Assembly (NCBI GenBank): GCA_028709605.1
Contig: JAQVWR010000002.1
Span: 19,249 to 83,248, forward strand
Source: Proteiniphilum sp.
GTDB lineage: Bacteria; Bacteroidota; Bacteroidia; Bacteroidales; Dysgonomonadaceae
DNA: 64,000 nucleotides
Direction of reading: 5' to 3'
Shown here: in pieces, positions 27,596 to 35,703 of the stretch
How positions within the stretch are numbered: the first letter of the stretch is position 1
Layout of the letters: each line of letters opens with the position of its first letter
Program-made: the position numbers and the translations under genes
The notes under the pieces: generated by a model
Databases searched by the model: none
What the model was told of the DNA's origin: nothing
What the model saw: only the letters and a program-made list of their open reading frames with translations

Positions 27596-30417
27596 ACAGG
27601 TCCGGTGGTCGCCTTGTCCACCAGGTAAATGACTGATTGATAGATGATTCCGCTGTGCATCGAGAGGCCAATCTCGCAGGTGCGGCTGTTGGAATATCCT
27701 TCCTGAGCATCTTTGATGCCCTGCTGCAACGAAGCGAGTGCCGAACGGTTCAGCTCGGGATAGAAAAACCCCCGATCACCGGCCCATCCGCAGCAATGCA
27801 CATTCTCCGGAACCACCACTTTTTCGGCGCAGCGAGAGGCCACCGTCACAAATTTTTCTGCCAGCTGCATCTTTGTGGAGCTGCAGGTGACATGCAGGGC
27901 AATGGTGAGAGGCAGTCTCACAAACTGAAGCCTTTCGAGCAGGAAATCATGGATGAATGAGACCTGGTCATAGAGCTTTAGTCGGTGATCCAGTGTTTCC
28001 CGCATATGCAGCAGACAGGGGCTCATGTCGCAGACAACAGGGATTGCCCCGTTATCACTTGCTTTCAGCAAAGCTTCGTTCAGCTCTTTTTCTTTCATGC
28101 GTGCCTGTCTCCTGAACCCTTTGCTGCTGAAAGCCATTCCGCAGCAGAGCTTCTCATGCTCCTCCGGGAGAATCACGGTGTAACCTGCTTTGCGCAGCAC
28201 CGACAGCATCGTAGATGGCAGATCGCCCGCTCCTTTATACCCGGCAGAGGGCCCTCCCATGGAACGGGTAATGCAGGAAGGGAAATAGACCACTACAGGG
28301 GCATCCGCTTCCGGTGCCGGATATCGGCTGGCGGTGATGCGTTTGCTTCCCGAAGGGGTATGGCGTGTCCAGAGAGGAAAAAGGCCGTCCCCCACTCTGA
28401 AGAGGCCCCTCATGATGCTCTCCTGCAGCGCATACCCGGTCAGTCTGGCGACCACATGGGGAATTGGCAATACTGCTCTCAGCAGTGCCGTCACCCCACC
28501 CATATGACGGGCGATGATGCCGGCAATGGCATTTGCCACGCTGCTCTGCTGTTGCCATCTCAGCTCCTTCACCAGCAGTCCGGTGTCGATTCCTACCGGA
28601 CAGGCGATCCTGCATAATCCGTCGGTGGCGCAGGTCTGCTCCAGGGGGTAAGAGATGGCACGCAGCGCTGCAGGTGCGATGTTTTTTCCCCCGGTTTCAC
28701 TCTCCTTTCCGGCAAGATACCGATAGGCAACGATACGCTGCCGGGGTGTGAGGGTGAGGTTTGTTGAGGGACAGGTCGCCTCGCAGAAGCCGCACTCGAT
28801 GCATTGGTCGATGAGCGGATGTGCTTCCGGAAACTGTTTCAGGTTCTGTATAAACACTTCAGGGTCATCGTTGATCACCACACCCGGGTTCAGTACACCC
28901 TGCGGATCGAATACCTGTTTGATCCGTTTCATCAGATCATAGATCTCGCTTCCCCACTCTTTCTCCACAAATGGAGCCATGTTGCGTCCCGTACCGTGTT
29001 CCGCCTTCAGGCTGCCCTCGTGCTTTACCGCTACCAACCCGCACAGCTCCCGCATAAAACGGGCATAATGCGCCACACCCTCCGGTGTGTTGATGTCGGG
29101 AAAGACGGTGAAGTGGACATTGCCGTCGAGCAGGTGCCCCCACATGACTGCATCCTCATACCCCGTTCGCACCAGCAGGCTATGCAGGTCCTCCAGGGCA
29201 TCCCCCAGGATCTCCCCGCGGAAGGCCACATCTTCAATGATACAGGCAGTATGCGGGGGGCGTGTGGCGGCAGCGGAGGTGAAGAGCCCGTTGCGCACGT
29301 TCCAGTAAAGGTTGTAGAGATGGATATCGGTGGTGAATGCGATGGGTGCCAGGGTGGGGATGTGTGCCAGTTTTTTCTCGATGTCGCGGATCTGAAGCGT
29401 AAGGGTCTCCGGGTCATCTGCCGCGGTATCGATCAGCAGAGCGGCCGCCCCTTTCGGGAGCTCCTTCAACCCGGCGGGCATGCCCTCCAGGTTCTCTACG
29501 GCGTGCAATGCGTTGCGGTCCATCAGTTCGGCCGCATATACCCGACAGCTTCGCAGGGGGAGAATGGTGTCGCAGACATCGCGCAGACTGGCGAAATAGA
29601 CCAGGGCGGTGGCTTTCAGCGGTGCATCGTGTACCGTTGCAAAGGTTGCCTGTGATACGAAGCCGAGGGTTCCCTCCGAGCCGATCATCAGGTGTTGCAG
29701 AATATCCACAGGATCCTCAAAGTCGATGAGCGCATTCACCCCGTAGCCGCAAGTGTTTTTTAGTTCGAACTTGCGGCTGATGCGGTCGCGGATCTTCGGG
29801 TTGTCGGTGGCTTCCCGCCGCAGACGAAGCAGCGCCTCGCACAGTTCCCGTTGCGAGGTCATGAATGCCTGGCGGCTGCCGGCATCGGCGGTGTCTAACA
29901 GGGTGCCGTCGGCCAGGATGATCCGCATCGATTGTACGGTGTGGTAGCTGTTGTGGAGGATGCCATAACTCGATCCGCTGGCATTGTTGGCGATGATCCC
30001 TCCTATCTTCGCCGCGTTGATCGATGCCGGTTTGGGGCCCAGTCGGCGTGCATAGGGTGCCAGCAGACTGTTTGCCACGCTGCCCCTGACGCCGCAGCCA
30101 AAGGTGGCGGTGTGCCCATGGTCGCTGATGGCAGAGCACTCAAATCCGGGCCCTGTTTCCATCAGGAGGGAATCGGAGATGGCCTGTCCGCTCAGGCTGG
30201 TGCCGGCCGCCTTGAAGGTGACGGCGATTTTTTCACGGTGGCAGAAACGGAGCAGACGGATTACCTCTTCCTCGTTGTGGACCCTGACAACTGCTTGGGG
30301 GATCAGACGGTAGAGGCTCGCATCAGTTCCCTTGGTGAGTCGGGACAGCTCATCGGTATAGAGCTGTTTCGCCGGGAACAGTTGTGACAGGCTTTTGTAT
30401 GGTCGGGTAGCGTTCAA
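27583..30417 (-). CDS. FAD-binding and Fe-S domain oxidoreductase (D-lactate dehydrogenase-like)
   Basis: A fusion of GlcD-like and GlcF-like parts. Order: FAD-binding PCMH domain (GTSLSGQAISDSLLM; IGGIIANNASGSSYG), FAD-linked oxidase C-terminal domain (EHGTGRNMAPFVEKEWG), two ferredoxin motifs (CIECGFCEATCP and CATDGLCRIACP) and two cysteine-rich CCG domains (FPSCITRSMG, EKLCCGMAFSSKGF; VHCCGWAGDRGF). Such proteins oxidise D-lactate, glycolate or a related 2-hydroxyacid; the substrate is not certain. No ATG fits the family start: the ORF-track start (30513) lies inside the upstream winged-helix gene, so I propose the TTG at 30417 (LNATRPYKSL...), 944 residues. Confidence 0.9.
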   Translation of the reverse strand: MNATRPYKSLSQLFPAKQLYTDELSRLTKGTDASLYRLIPQAVVRVHNEEEVIRLLRFCHREKIAVTFKAAGTSLSGQAISDSLLMETGPGFECSAISDHGHTATFGCGVRGSVANSLLAPYARRLGPKPASINAAKIGGIIANNASGSSYGILHNSYHTVQSMRIILADGTLLDTADAGSRQAFMTSQRELCEALLRLRREATDNPKIRDRISRKFELKNTCGYGVNALIDFEDPVDILQHLMIGSEGTLGFVSQATFATVHDAPLKATALVYFASLRDVCDTILPLRSCRVYAAELMDRNALHAVENLEGMPAGLKELPKGAAALLIDTAADDPETLTLQIRDIEKKLAHIPTLAPIAFTTDIHLYNLYWNVRNGLFTSAAATRPPHTACIIEDVAFRGEILGDALEDLHSLLVRTGYEDAVMWGHLLDGNVHFTVFPDINTPEGVAHYARFMRELCGLVAVKHEGSLKAEHGTGRNMAPFVEKEWGSEIYDLMKRIKQVFDPQGVLNPGVVINDDPEVFIQNLKQFPEAHPLIDQCIECGFCEATCPSTNLTLTPRQRIVAYRYLAGKESETGGKNIAPAALRAISYPLEQTCATDGLCRIACPVGIDTGLLVKELRWQQQSSVANAIAGIIARHMGGVTALLRAVLPIPHVVARLTGYALQESIMRGLFRVGDGLFPLWTRHTPSGSKRITASRYPAPEADAPVVVYFPSCITRSMGGPSAGYKGAGDLPSTMLSVLRKAGYTVILPEEHEKLCCGMAFSSKGFRRQARMKEKELNEALLKASDNGAIPVVCDMSPCLLHMRETLDHRLKLYDQVSFIHDFLLERLQFVRLPLTIALHVTCSSTKMQLAEKFVTVASRCAEKVVVPENVHCCGWAGDRGFFYPELNRSALASLQQGIKDAQEGYSNSRTCEIGLSMHSGIIYQSVIYLVDKATTGPVHLI

Positions 30418-30443
30418 TTCCTTCTCGCGATGAAATAGCCTCG

Positions 30444-30650
30444 TTAGATTAATGAAACGAAGAGCTCTTTTCCTTCTTCTTCGATCACTATTTTGCCTTC
30501 TCTGCCCAGCCATCCGAGGGCAGCATAGAGATCCTTGTCGGTCAGCCTGGCTGCTTTCTTGACCTCTTTCACATTCTGGCGTCCGGATTCATCTAAGATG
30601 GTCCATACCTTTCCGGCGTTGATTCCAATTTTTTCAATCATTTTTTTCAA
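30444..30650 (-). CDS. Small winged-helix protein (DUF2582 family)
   Basis: A 68-residue basic/acidic mixed protein, MKKMIEKIGINAGKVWTIL..., with the compact winged-helix pattern (KVWTILDES, VKEVKKAARLTDKDLYAALGWL, REGKIVIEEEGKELFV). DUF2582 members are annotated as winged-helix proteins of unknown function. It directly precedes the FAD/Fe-S oxidoreductase by 26 nt, so it may be cotranscribed with it. It has a well-formed promoter. Confidence 0.9.
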   Translation of the reverse strand: MKKMIEKIGINAGKVWTILDESGRQNVKEVKKAARLTDKDLYAALGWLGREGKIVIEEEGKELFVSLI

Positions 30651-30681
30651 TTTTTCGGTCTAACCCAAACATGAACGGCTG

Positions 30682-30711
30682 CAAAGATAGCGTTAATTTT
30701 AGAAAGGGCAA
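30682..30711 (-). promoter_or_regulatory. Promoter of the winged-helix/oxidoreductase pair
   Basis: On the minus strand TTG (30709-30711), a 19-bp spacer and TATCTTTG (30682-30689), the classic Bacteroidetes layout. It is 32 nt before the start codon. Confidence 0.7.
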
Positions 30712-30758
30712 CTGTTTTCCGATCAAAATAGCTCAATAATCAGCTGAATAATATGGGT

Positions 30759-31355
30759 TTATTGTTGTTCGCCCATCTTCCGGAGTTTCTCCAGAATGTC
30801 CGCTGTCTGCCGGATGAGTGAATGACGGTCGTCATTATAAATCACAAAACCGGACCGTTGCATTTTTTCATTTTCCGGCAACTGGTGCTTCATCCTTCTC
30901 TCCACTGCCTCCCTGCTGCTGTGGTCGCGATGCATCACCCTCTCCATACGGATCTCTTTCGGTGCAAAGACCGTCACCACCTGATCCAGATACCGGTGAA
31001 AACCGGCCTCGAAGAGAACGGCCGCATCAATCATCACCAGCCGGTGATCTGTATGAAGAGCGCACCACTCTGCAAAATGATTTGCCAGCACGGGATGGAT
31101 GATGGTGTTGACGGTAGCCAGAATTTTCTCATCGTGAAACATGAGGGAGGCCAGCAGGGGGCGGTTGAGGGAGCCTCCCGCATACAGATCACCGCCGAAA
31201 TGATCTGTAAGCTGTTGCCGAATAGAAGGGGAGGTGTCGTTCAGATATTTCGCTTCCCTGTCGGCGTCGTAGACCGGAACGCCGTGAAGCCGGAACAGTT
31301 CACTCACAACCGATTTGCCGCTTCCAATCCCGCCGGTGATGCCTGCCCTGATCAT
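30759..31355 (-). CDS. coaE: Dephospho-CoA kinase
   Basis: Last step of coenzyme A synthesis: ATP phosphorylates the 3'-hydroxyl of dephospho-CoA. The 198-residue protein has the P-loop GGIGSGKSVVSELF at the N-terminus, the substrate segment VYDADREAKYL and the lid region RRMKHQLPENEKMQRSGFVI. Its ATG overlaps the ybbR stop by four bases, so it is coupled to that gene. Order nusB-yajC-ybbR-coaE is typical for Bacteroidales. Confidence 0.96.
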   Translation of the reverse strand: MIRAGITGGIGSGKSVVSELFRLHGVPVYDADREAKYLNDTSPSIRQQLTDHFGGDLYAGGSLNRPLLASLMFHDEKILATVNTIIHPVLANHFAEWCALHTDHRLVMIDAAVLFEAGFHRYLDQVVTVFAPKEIRMERVMHRDHSSREAVERRMKHQLPENEKMQRSGFVIYNDDRHSLIRQTADILEKLRKMGEQQ

Positions 31356-32353
31356 TCGCTTTTCTTGTTTTCAAACAGGAATTCGACAGAGGAGGGGGAG
31401 ATTCGGATATTCTGTGCTGCCACAGGGCTCTTGCTCAGTTCCAGCTCCACCCGGCCATCTTCATTCTGGTGGAACTGGCGGTAGTCCAGTTCGATTTCAA
31501 AATCCTCGGGTGAAATCTTTCGGTATTCTTCCAGGGTTACCGAGAAGGAGACGCTGGCACGTGAAGGGAAAAACTTCACATCCAGCCCTCCGGGAAGACG
31601 CACTGCCGTGACGGGGATCTCAAAGGTGCGTTCCGTATACTCCTTGATGGGGATGAAGATATCCACCTGATCGGGTACAAACTTCACTCCTTCCGCCCGG
31701 TTGATTGCTATGGGAAGCTGGGAGGTCGCTTTCAGGTTTTTGAAGATCGTGTATTCGGTATAAGCTTTCTCTAACTTGTCGAGCGACTGACGGGAGCCGT
31801 AGGCAGTGACGCTCTCCGGTAAAAAGGTGACACTGTCGGCAATCAGGTTTGCCCTGTTGGTGGTGATCTCCCCGTCAAAAGCAACCTTCAGCTCTCTCCT
31901 TTGCAACTTGGAGGTGGAGAGGTTGATGCTCATCGGGTAATACCCCCTGATATTGGTGCTCGAGAAAAGCCGCGATCGGATCAGCTGACGGTATTGATCA
32001 CCCTGCAGGCTATTGTTTCCTCCTTCCGTGAGCTCAGCCACATTGATCTCGAGCGAGTCTTTTTTGCTGATGTCGAGCCGGAAGATCGCGGCTCCGTTGT
32101 CGGTGATGCTGACCTCCACATATTCGGGCAGCGGGTTGTCGAAAACTACATCATCCGGAATGTGGATGTATTTCAGTGGCAGGCGATATGTGCCCTCCAC
32201 ATTCTCTTTCTGGAAGAAAAGCATCAGCCAGAAGATAAAAGCCAGTAACAGGAAAAACAAAAAGAAGAGCGTATTTTTCCACGGGAATGTGGAAAAAAAC
32301 GCTTCCGCTTTGGGTTTCCATTTTTCGAGGATGGCTTTTCCGTCCATGATCAA
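31352..32353 (-). CDS. YbbR-like domain protein
   Basis: A 333-residue protein with one N-terminal membrane anchor (about residues 26-48, LFFLFFLLLAFIFWLMLFF) and an extracytoplasmic part built of YbbR-type repeats (LPEYVEVSITDNG; VTFLPESVTAYG; TFEIPVTAVRLPGG). In Firmicutes the homologue CdaR controls the cyclic-di-AMP synthase CdaA; whether it does so here is unknown because cdaA is not in the window. It follows yajC by 6 nt. Confidence 0.9.
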   Translation of the reverse strand: MIMDGKAILEKWKPKAEAFFSTFPWKNTLFFLFFLLLAFIFWLMLFFQKENVEGTYRLPLKYIHIPDDVVFDNPLPEYVEVSITDNGAAIFRLDISKKDSLEINVAELTEGGNNSLQGDQYRQLIRSRLFSSTNIRGYYPMSINLSTSKLQRRELKVAFDGEITTNRANLIADSVTFLPESVTAYGSRQSLDKLEKAYTEYTIFKNLKATSQLPIAINRAEGVKFVPDQVDIFIPIKEYTERTFEIPVTAVRLPGGLDVKFFPSRASVSFSVTLEEYRKISPEDFEIELDYRQFHQNEDGRVELELSKSPVAAQNIRISPSSVEFLFENKKSE

Positions 32354-32359
32354 AAAAGG

Positions 32360-32671
32360 TTAGTTGATCGTCACATCGGCTGAAGAGGCAAAGACGGAGG
32401 ATTTCTCAAATTTGATTCTCACACCGTCGGCTACCTCTATCAGGAACCAGGTCTCTCCCACCTCTTTGATCCTGCCGTGTATGCCACCCGAGGTGATCAC
32501 TTTGTCGCCCACTTTCATTGCTTCGCGGCTTTTCTGTAGCTCTTTTTGTTTCTTTTGCTGGGGACGGATCATGAAGAAGTAGAATACGGCAATAATGGCT
32601 ACCATCATAAAAAGGGTGCTGCCCATACCCGACATGCCACCGCCCTGTGCTGCTTGTAATAAAATATTCAT
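32360..32671 (-). CDS. yajC: Sec translocon accessory subunit YajC
   Basis: Small subunit of the SecDF-YajC complex that aids protein export. I use the Met at 32671 (MNILLQAAQGGG), giving 103 residues with one membrane segment (LFMMVAIIAVFYFFMIRPQQKKQKE) and a cytosolic domain (VGDKVITSGGIHGRIKEV). The ORF-track start 58 codons upstream runs into nusB and lacks support. The 5' region holds a 39-bp element shared with hflX. Confidence 0.95.
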   Translation of the reverse strand: MNILLQAAQGGGMSGMGSTLFMMVAIIAVFYFFMIRPQQKKQKELQKSREAMKVGDKVITSGGIHGRIKEVGETWFLIEVADGVRIKFEKSSVFASSADVTIN

Positions 32672-32720
32672 ACGATTCAAATTAATGATTTGTAAAGGGA
32701 TCGGATGGAACTCGCTTGAA

Positions 32721-32759
32721 TCATCTACTGGTGTGCGAATGATTGTTATGCTCGTTTCA
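32721..32759 (-). repeat. 39-bp shared element, copy A (upstream of yajC)
   Basis: 32 of 39 positions match the copy before hflX (39971-40009), with no gaps. On the minus strand it reads TGAAACGAGCAT, four variable bases, ATCATT, two variable bases, CACACCAGTA, one variable base, ATGA. The arms AATCAT/ATGATT (32719-32724 and 32739-32744) can pair around a 14-nt loop that contains the conserved CACACCAGTA. It ends 50 nt before the yajC ATG. Confidence 0.65.
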
Positions 32760-32795
32760 TACGAACGTTCTTTTTGGGGTGTGTAATAAAAAAAA

Positions 32796-33722
32796 TTAAT
32801 TTTTAAAGATACGATTTTCTTCTTTAATTTCCTGTACGATCGCATCTAAAATACCGTTAATAAAAGTACCGCTCTTGGGGGTGCTGTAGGATTTGGCGAT
32901 CTCTATGTATTCATTCAGCGACACGCTGGTGGGGATTGACTCAAAGGTACAGATCTCACAGAGTGCTACCTGCATGATAATAAGGTCCATGAAAGCAATT
33001 CGGTCGAAATCCCATTTCTCGGTATGCTTCTCGATGAGATCCCGATACTGTTTTTCGTTCAGGATGGTGTTATGCAGCAGCTTCAGTGCAAACTCCCGGT
33101 CTTCGTCATCCTTGAACATAGGCATCAGCGGCTGCTCTGCGCCCTGTTTCTCCGAGAACTTTTTAATCGTTTTCAGCACGAAGCTCTGGACGATCTCCAC
33201 ATCATCATTCCAGTAGATACATTCATCCTCCAGGATATCCTCCAGCTCTTCATTGAGATAGATAAACTGTTTGAAACTTTTTCTCCAGAATTCCCGATCC
33301 TCCTCATAGGAAGGTGACTCTATTGCCGCATACTCCTTATAGGTGTCGGAATCAAGAAGGGTGTCGAGCAGATTTTTCAGGAACGAGTTGTCGGCATCCC
33401 AGATCAGGGGACGCTCGGTTAAATGTTTCTGCAACTGTGTGTTGCTCCTCAGTTGCATTATAAACTTGTTTTGGATGAGATGGGTGTTGGGGTTCAGATC
33501 TTCGTAAGAGGGGAGATGTTTGTTCTTTTTGGCCTCCACCCTGTTTTCATACGCTTTGGTCAGTTCCACCATCAGCAACAGAAGGTAGAAATAGAGGTCG
33601 TATGATTTCTGCAAGCCGAAAAGGAGCTCTTTTTCGGCGCTGCGCAAATCCTTATTCGTATTTTGGTACCATGAATAGACTATCTGTACGATCCGGATAC
33701 GAATTAAATTTCTGTTTATCAT
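32796..33722 (-). CDS. nusB: Transcription antitermination factor NusB
   Basis: Binds boxA RNA with NusE/S10 and supports antitermination of rRNA operons. The 308-residue protein is longer than the roughly 140 residues of most NusB proteins, as is usual in Bacteroidetes: the N-terminal extension (residues 1-150) precedes the NusB helical domain (LKLLHNTILNEKQYRDLIEKHTEKWDFDRIAFMDLIIMQVALCEI ... NEYIEIAKSYSTPKSGTFINGILD). It heads the nusB-yajC-ybbR-coaE group. Confidence 0.94.
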   Translation of the reverse strand: MINRNLIRIRIVQIVYSWYQNTNKDLRSAEKELLFGLQKSYDLYFYLLLLMVELTKAYENRVEAKKNKHLPSYEDLNPNTHLIQNKFIMQLRSNTQLQKHLTERPLIWDADNSFLKNLLDTLLDSDTYKEYAAIESPSYEEDREFWRKSFKQFIYLNEELEDILEDECIYWNDDVEIVQSFVLKTIKKFSEKQGAEQPLMPMFKDDEDREFALKLLHNTILNEKQYRDLIEKHTEKWDFDRIAFMDLIIMQVALCEICTFESIPTSVSLNEYIEIAKSYSTPKSGTFINGILDAIVQEIKEENRIFKN

Positions 33723-33749
33723 TGTTTAAATGAACTTATGTTTGAACTG

Positions 33750-33757
33750 CAAAAGTA
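33750..33757 (-). promoter_or_regulatory. -7 box TACTTTTG for nusB
   Basis: Perfect TAnnTTTG on the minus strand, 28 nt before the nusB ATG. Confidence 0.55.
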
Positions 33758-33799
33758 GTTATTATTTTTGGTTTTTAAATGCCGAAAGGGGAAAAGTGA

Positions 33800-34004
33800 A
33801 AAGAATGAACGGAAGACGATCCGTTTTGTTGGCGGCATTCCGGCAGATAATGCGTAGATTTGCACGGGCGACAGCATCTCTCTCGCTCTTCCCGTGCCGC
33901 TCCATGCCTATGTCATGCACATCATCCCTTGCAGGGATGCTCAGCCGGCAGACAGGAGGATGCCCCTACCGATGGAGGATCCCCAAAAAAGAGCTCGATA
34001 AAGG
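33800..34004 (+). other. GC-rich intergenic stretch with hairpins; possible small RNA
   Basis: The 396-bp nusB/rplY divergent gap holds no convincing gene: the 111-aa ORF-track entry here (33730-34065) spans both promoters and looks spurious. Features seen: a TAGATTTG box at 33855-33862, then the stems GCACGGG/CCCGTGC (in 33862-33900) and ATCCCT/AGGGAT around 33927-33941. A transcript starting near 33868 could form these. The function is unknown. Confidence 0.3.
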
Positions 34005-34035
34005 TTGCACAATAAAAAGAAAATCACTATCTTTG
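34005..34035 (+). promoter_or_regulatory. Promoter of rplY-pth-S4
   Basis: TTG (34005-34007), a 20-bp spacer and TATCTTTG (34028-34035). It leaves an 80-nt leader before rplY, which includes the T-run CTTTTTTGAGAG. Confidence 0.7.
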
Positions 34036-34118
34036 CGCCGCTTTTTTGAGAGCTCCCGCGTGTGATGGGAAATAAAGAAAGCAGCTTTATTTTGAGTAAC
34101 ACAAACAACAGTTAAAGA

Positions 34119-34697
34119 ATGAAAACATTTGAGTTAAAAGGAGAGATCAGAGATGATTTTGGGAAAAAGGCGGCCAGGGCTTATCGTAGCGAAGGGCTGA
34201 TCCCCTGCGTAGTGTATGGTGGTTCCAACGAACAGAATCTGAACTTTGTAGTGAAGAACGGCGATGTCCGCAACCTGATTTACACTTCAGACGTATTTCT
34301 GGTACATCTTGATCTGGGAAAAAAGAAAGTGATGGCAACCGTGAAAGAGATCCAGTTCCATCCGGTAAAAGATACCATCCTTCATATCGACTTCCTCCAC
34401 GTATTCGACCATACACCGGTGGTGATCGAGATCCCGGTACGGCTGGAGGGACTGGCTGCCGGTGTGAAAGCCGGTGGTAAGCTCTCGCTCGACATCCGCA
34501 AGTTGAAGGTGAAAGCCTTGCCGGCCAACCTGCCGGAAGAGCTGGTGGTGAATGTGGATAAGCTGGAATTGGGCAAGTCGATCCAGGTGGGACATCTTAA
34601 CTTCGAAAACCTGGAGATCCTGAATGCAAAGAACGCAGTGATCTGTCGCGTGGATCTGACCCGTGCTGCAAAAGGTGCGGCAGCCAAAGCACAGTAA
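34119..34697 (+). CDS. rplY: 50S ribosomal protein L25 (Ctc form)
   Basis: Binds 5S rRNA in the large ribosomal subunit. The 192-residue protein has the N-terminal L25 domain (MKTFELKGEIRDDFGKKAARAYRSEGLIPCVVYGG) and the C-terminal Ctc/TL5 beta domain (HTPVVIEIPVRLEGLAAGVKAGGKL). The Ala/Lys-rich tail (RAAKGAAAKAQ) is normal. It is followed after 17 nt by pth, the usual partner. Confidence 0.97.
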   Translation: MKTFELKGEIRDDFGKKAARAYRSEGLIPCVVYGGSNEQNLNFVVKNGDVRNLIYTSDVFLVHLDLGKKKVMATVKEIQFHPVKDTILHIDFLHVFDHTPVVIEIPVRLEGLAAGVKAGGKLSLDIRKLKVKALPANLPEELVVNVDKLELGKSIQVGHLNFENLEILNAKNAVICRVDLTRAAKGAAAKAQ

Positions 34698-34714
34698 GCT
34701 AAACAGGGGTTTAG

Positions 34715-35275
34715 ATGAAGTACTTGATTGCGGGATTGGGCAACATCGGGCCTGATTATGAGCAAACCCGCCACAATATAGGTTTTATGGTGTTGGACGC
34801 TTTTGCAAAAGCGTCCAATGCTGTTTTTGAGGAGCGTCGTTACGGCTTCGTGGCGGAGATGCGGCTGCGGAATAAAATGCTGGTGCTGCTCAAGCCCTCT
34901 ACCTTTATGAACCTGAGCGGCAATGCTATACGCTACTGGCTGCAGAAGGAGAAGATCGAGAACCGGCAGCTGCTGGTGGTGGTCGATGATCTTGCATTGC
35001 CCTTCGGGACGCTGCGGCTGAAGTCGAAAGGCAGTGATGCGGGCCATAACGGGCTGCGCCATATCCAGGAGCTCATCGGGCAGGACTATCCCCGGCTGCG
35101 GTTCGGCATCGGCAATGCTTTCCCGCGTGGCAGCCAGGTGGATTATGTACTGAATGCGTTTTCCGATGAGGAGCAGAAGCTGCTGCCGGAGCGTATTGAA
35201 ACGGCGGTAGATATGATTCGCAGCTTCTGTCTGGCAGGGGCGAATGTGACCATGAACCAGTACAATAACCGGTAG
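34715..35275 (+). CDS. pth: Peptidyl-tRNA hydrolase
   Basis: Releases peptides from tRNAs that dropped off the ribosome. The 186-residue protein shows [25 protein letters not shown] (with the catalytic His and Asn), [13 protein letters not shown] and [29 protein letters not shown]. Full length. It sits between rplY and an S4-domain gene, with gaps of 17 and 13 nt. Confidence 0.97.
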   Translation: MKYLIAGLGNIGPDYEQTRHNIGFMVLDAFAKASNAVFEERRYGFVAEMRLRNKMLVLLKPSTFMNLSGNAIRYWLQKEKIENRQLLVVVDDLALPFGTLRLKSKGSDAGHNGLRHIQELIGQDYPRLRFGIGNAFPRGSQVDYVLNAFSDEEQKLLPERIETAVDMIRSFCLAGANVTMNQYNNR

Positions 35276-35288
35276 GAGCATCTTTTTT

Positions 35289-35693
35289 ATGGAGGAGGTT
35301 AGGATAGACAAGTGGCTGTGGGCGGTGCGGATCTTCAAGACTCGTACCATTGCTTCCGAGGCATGTAAGAAGGGGCGCGTATGGATTGGAGAGGCGGCGG
35401 TGAAGCCCTCCAGGAATATCCGTGCGGGGGAGGTGATCCAGGTGAAGAAACCGCCCGTGACCTATTCATTCAAGGTGCTTGCCCTCTCGGAAAAACGGAT
35501 GGGAGCAAAGATGGTCCCGCAGTTTATGGAGAATGTGACGCCGGAGGAACAATATGAATTGCTGGAGATGAACCGGATCAGCGGATTTGTCGATCGGCAG
35601 CGCGGCATGGGGCGCCCTACGAAGAAAGAGCGGCGCGACCTGGATCAGTTTGCCGGCTCCCTGCGCGAGGATGCGTTCGATTGGGATGAGTAA
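35289..35693 (+). CDS. S4-domain RNA-binding protein (HslR/Hsp15-like)
   Basis: A 134-residue protein with an N-terminal S4 fold (MEEVRIDKWLWAVRIFKTRTIASEACKKGRVWIG) and a basic C-terminal tail (MGRPTKKERRDLDQF). Hsp15 binds 50S subunits carrying stalled nascent chains; placement after pth fits a ribosome-rescue role. It ends 10 bp before the convergent comB gene. Confidence 0.92.
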   Translation: MEEVRIDKWLWAVRIFKTRTIASEACKKGRVWIGEAAVKPSRNIRAGEVIQVKKPPVTYSFKVLALSEKRMGAKMVPQFMENVTPEEQYELLEMNRISGFVDRQRGMGRPTKKERRDLDQFAGSLREDAFDWDE

Positions 35694-35703
35694 AGGGTTT
35701 TCG

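Noticed and set aside
33730-34065. 111-aa ORF in the nusB/rplY gap
   Set aside because: It runs through the nusB -7 box and the rplY promoter and has no protein-like pattern or homologous look.
34382-35350. 322-aa minus-strand ORF opposite rplY and pth
   Set aside because: Spans two real genes on the other strand, with no family pattern.
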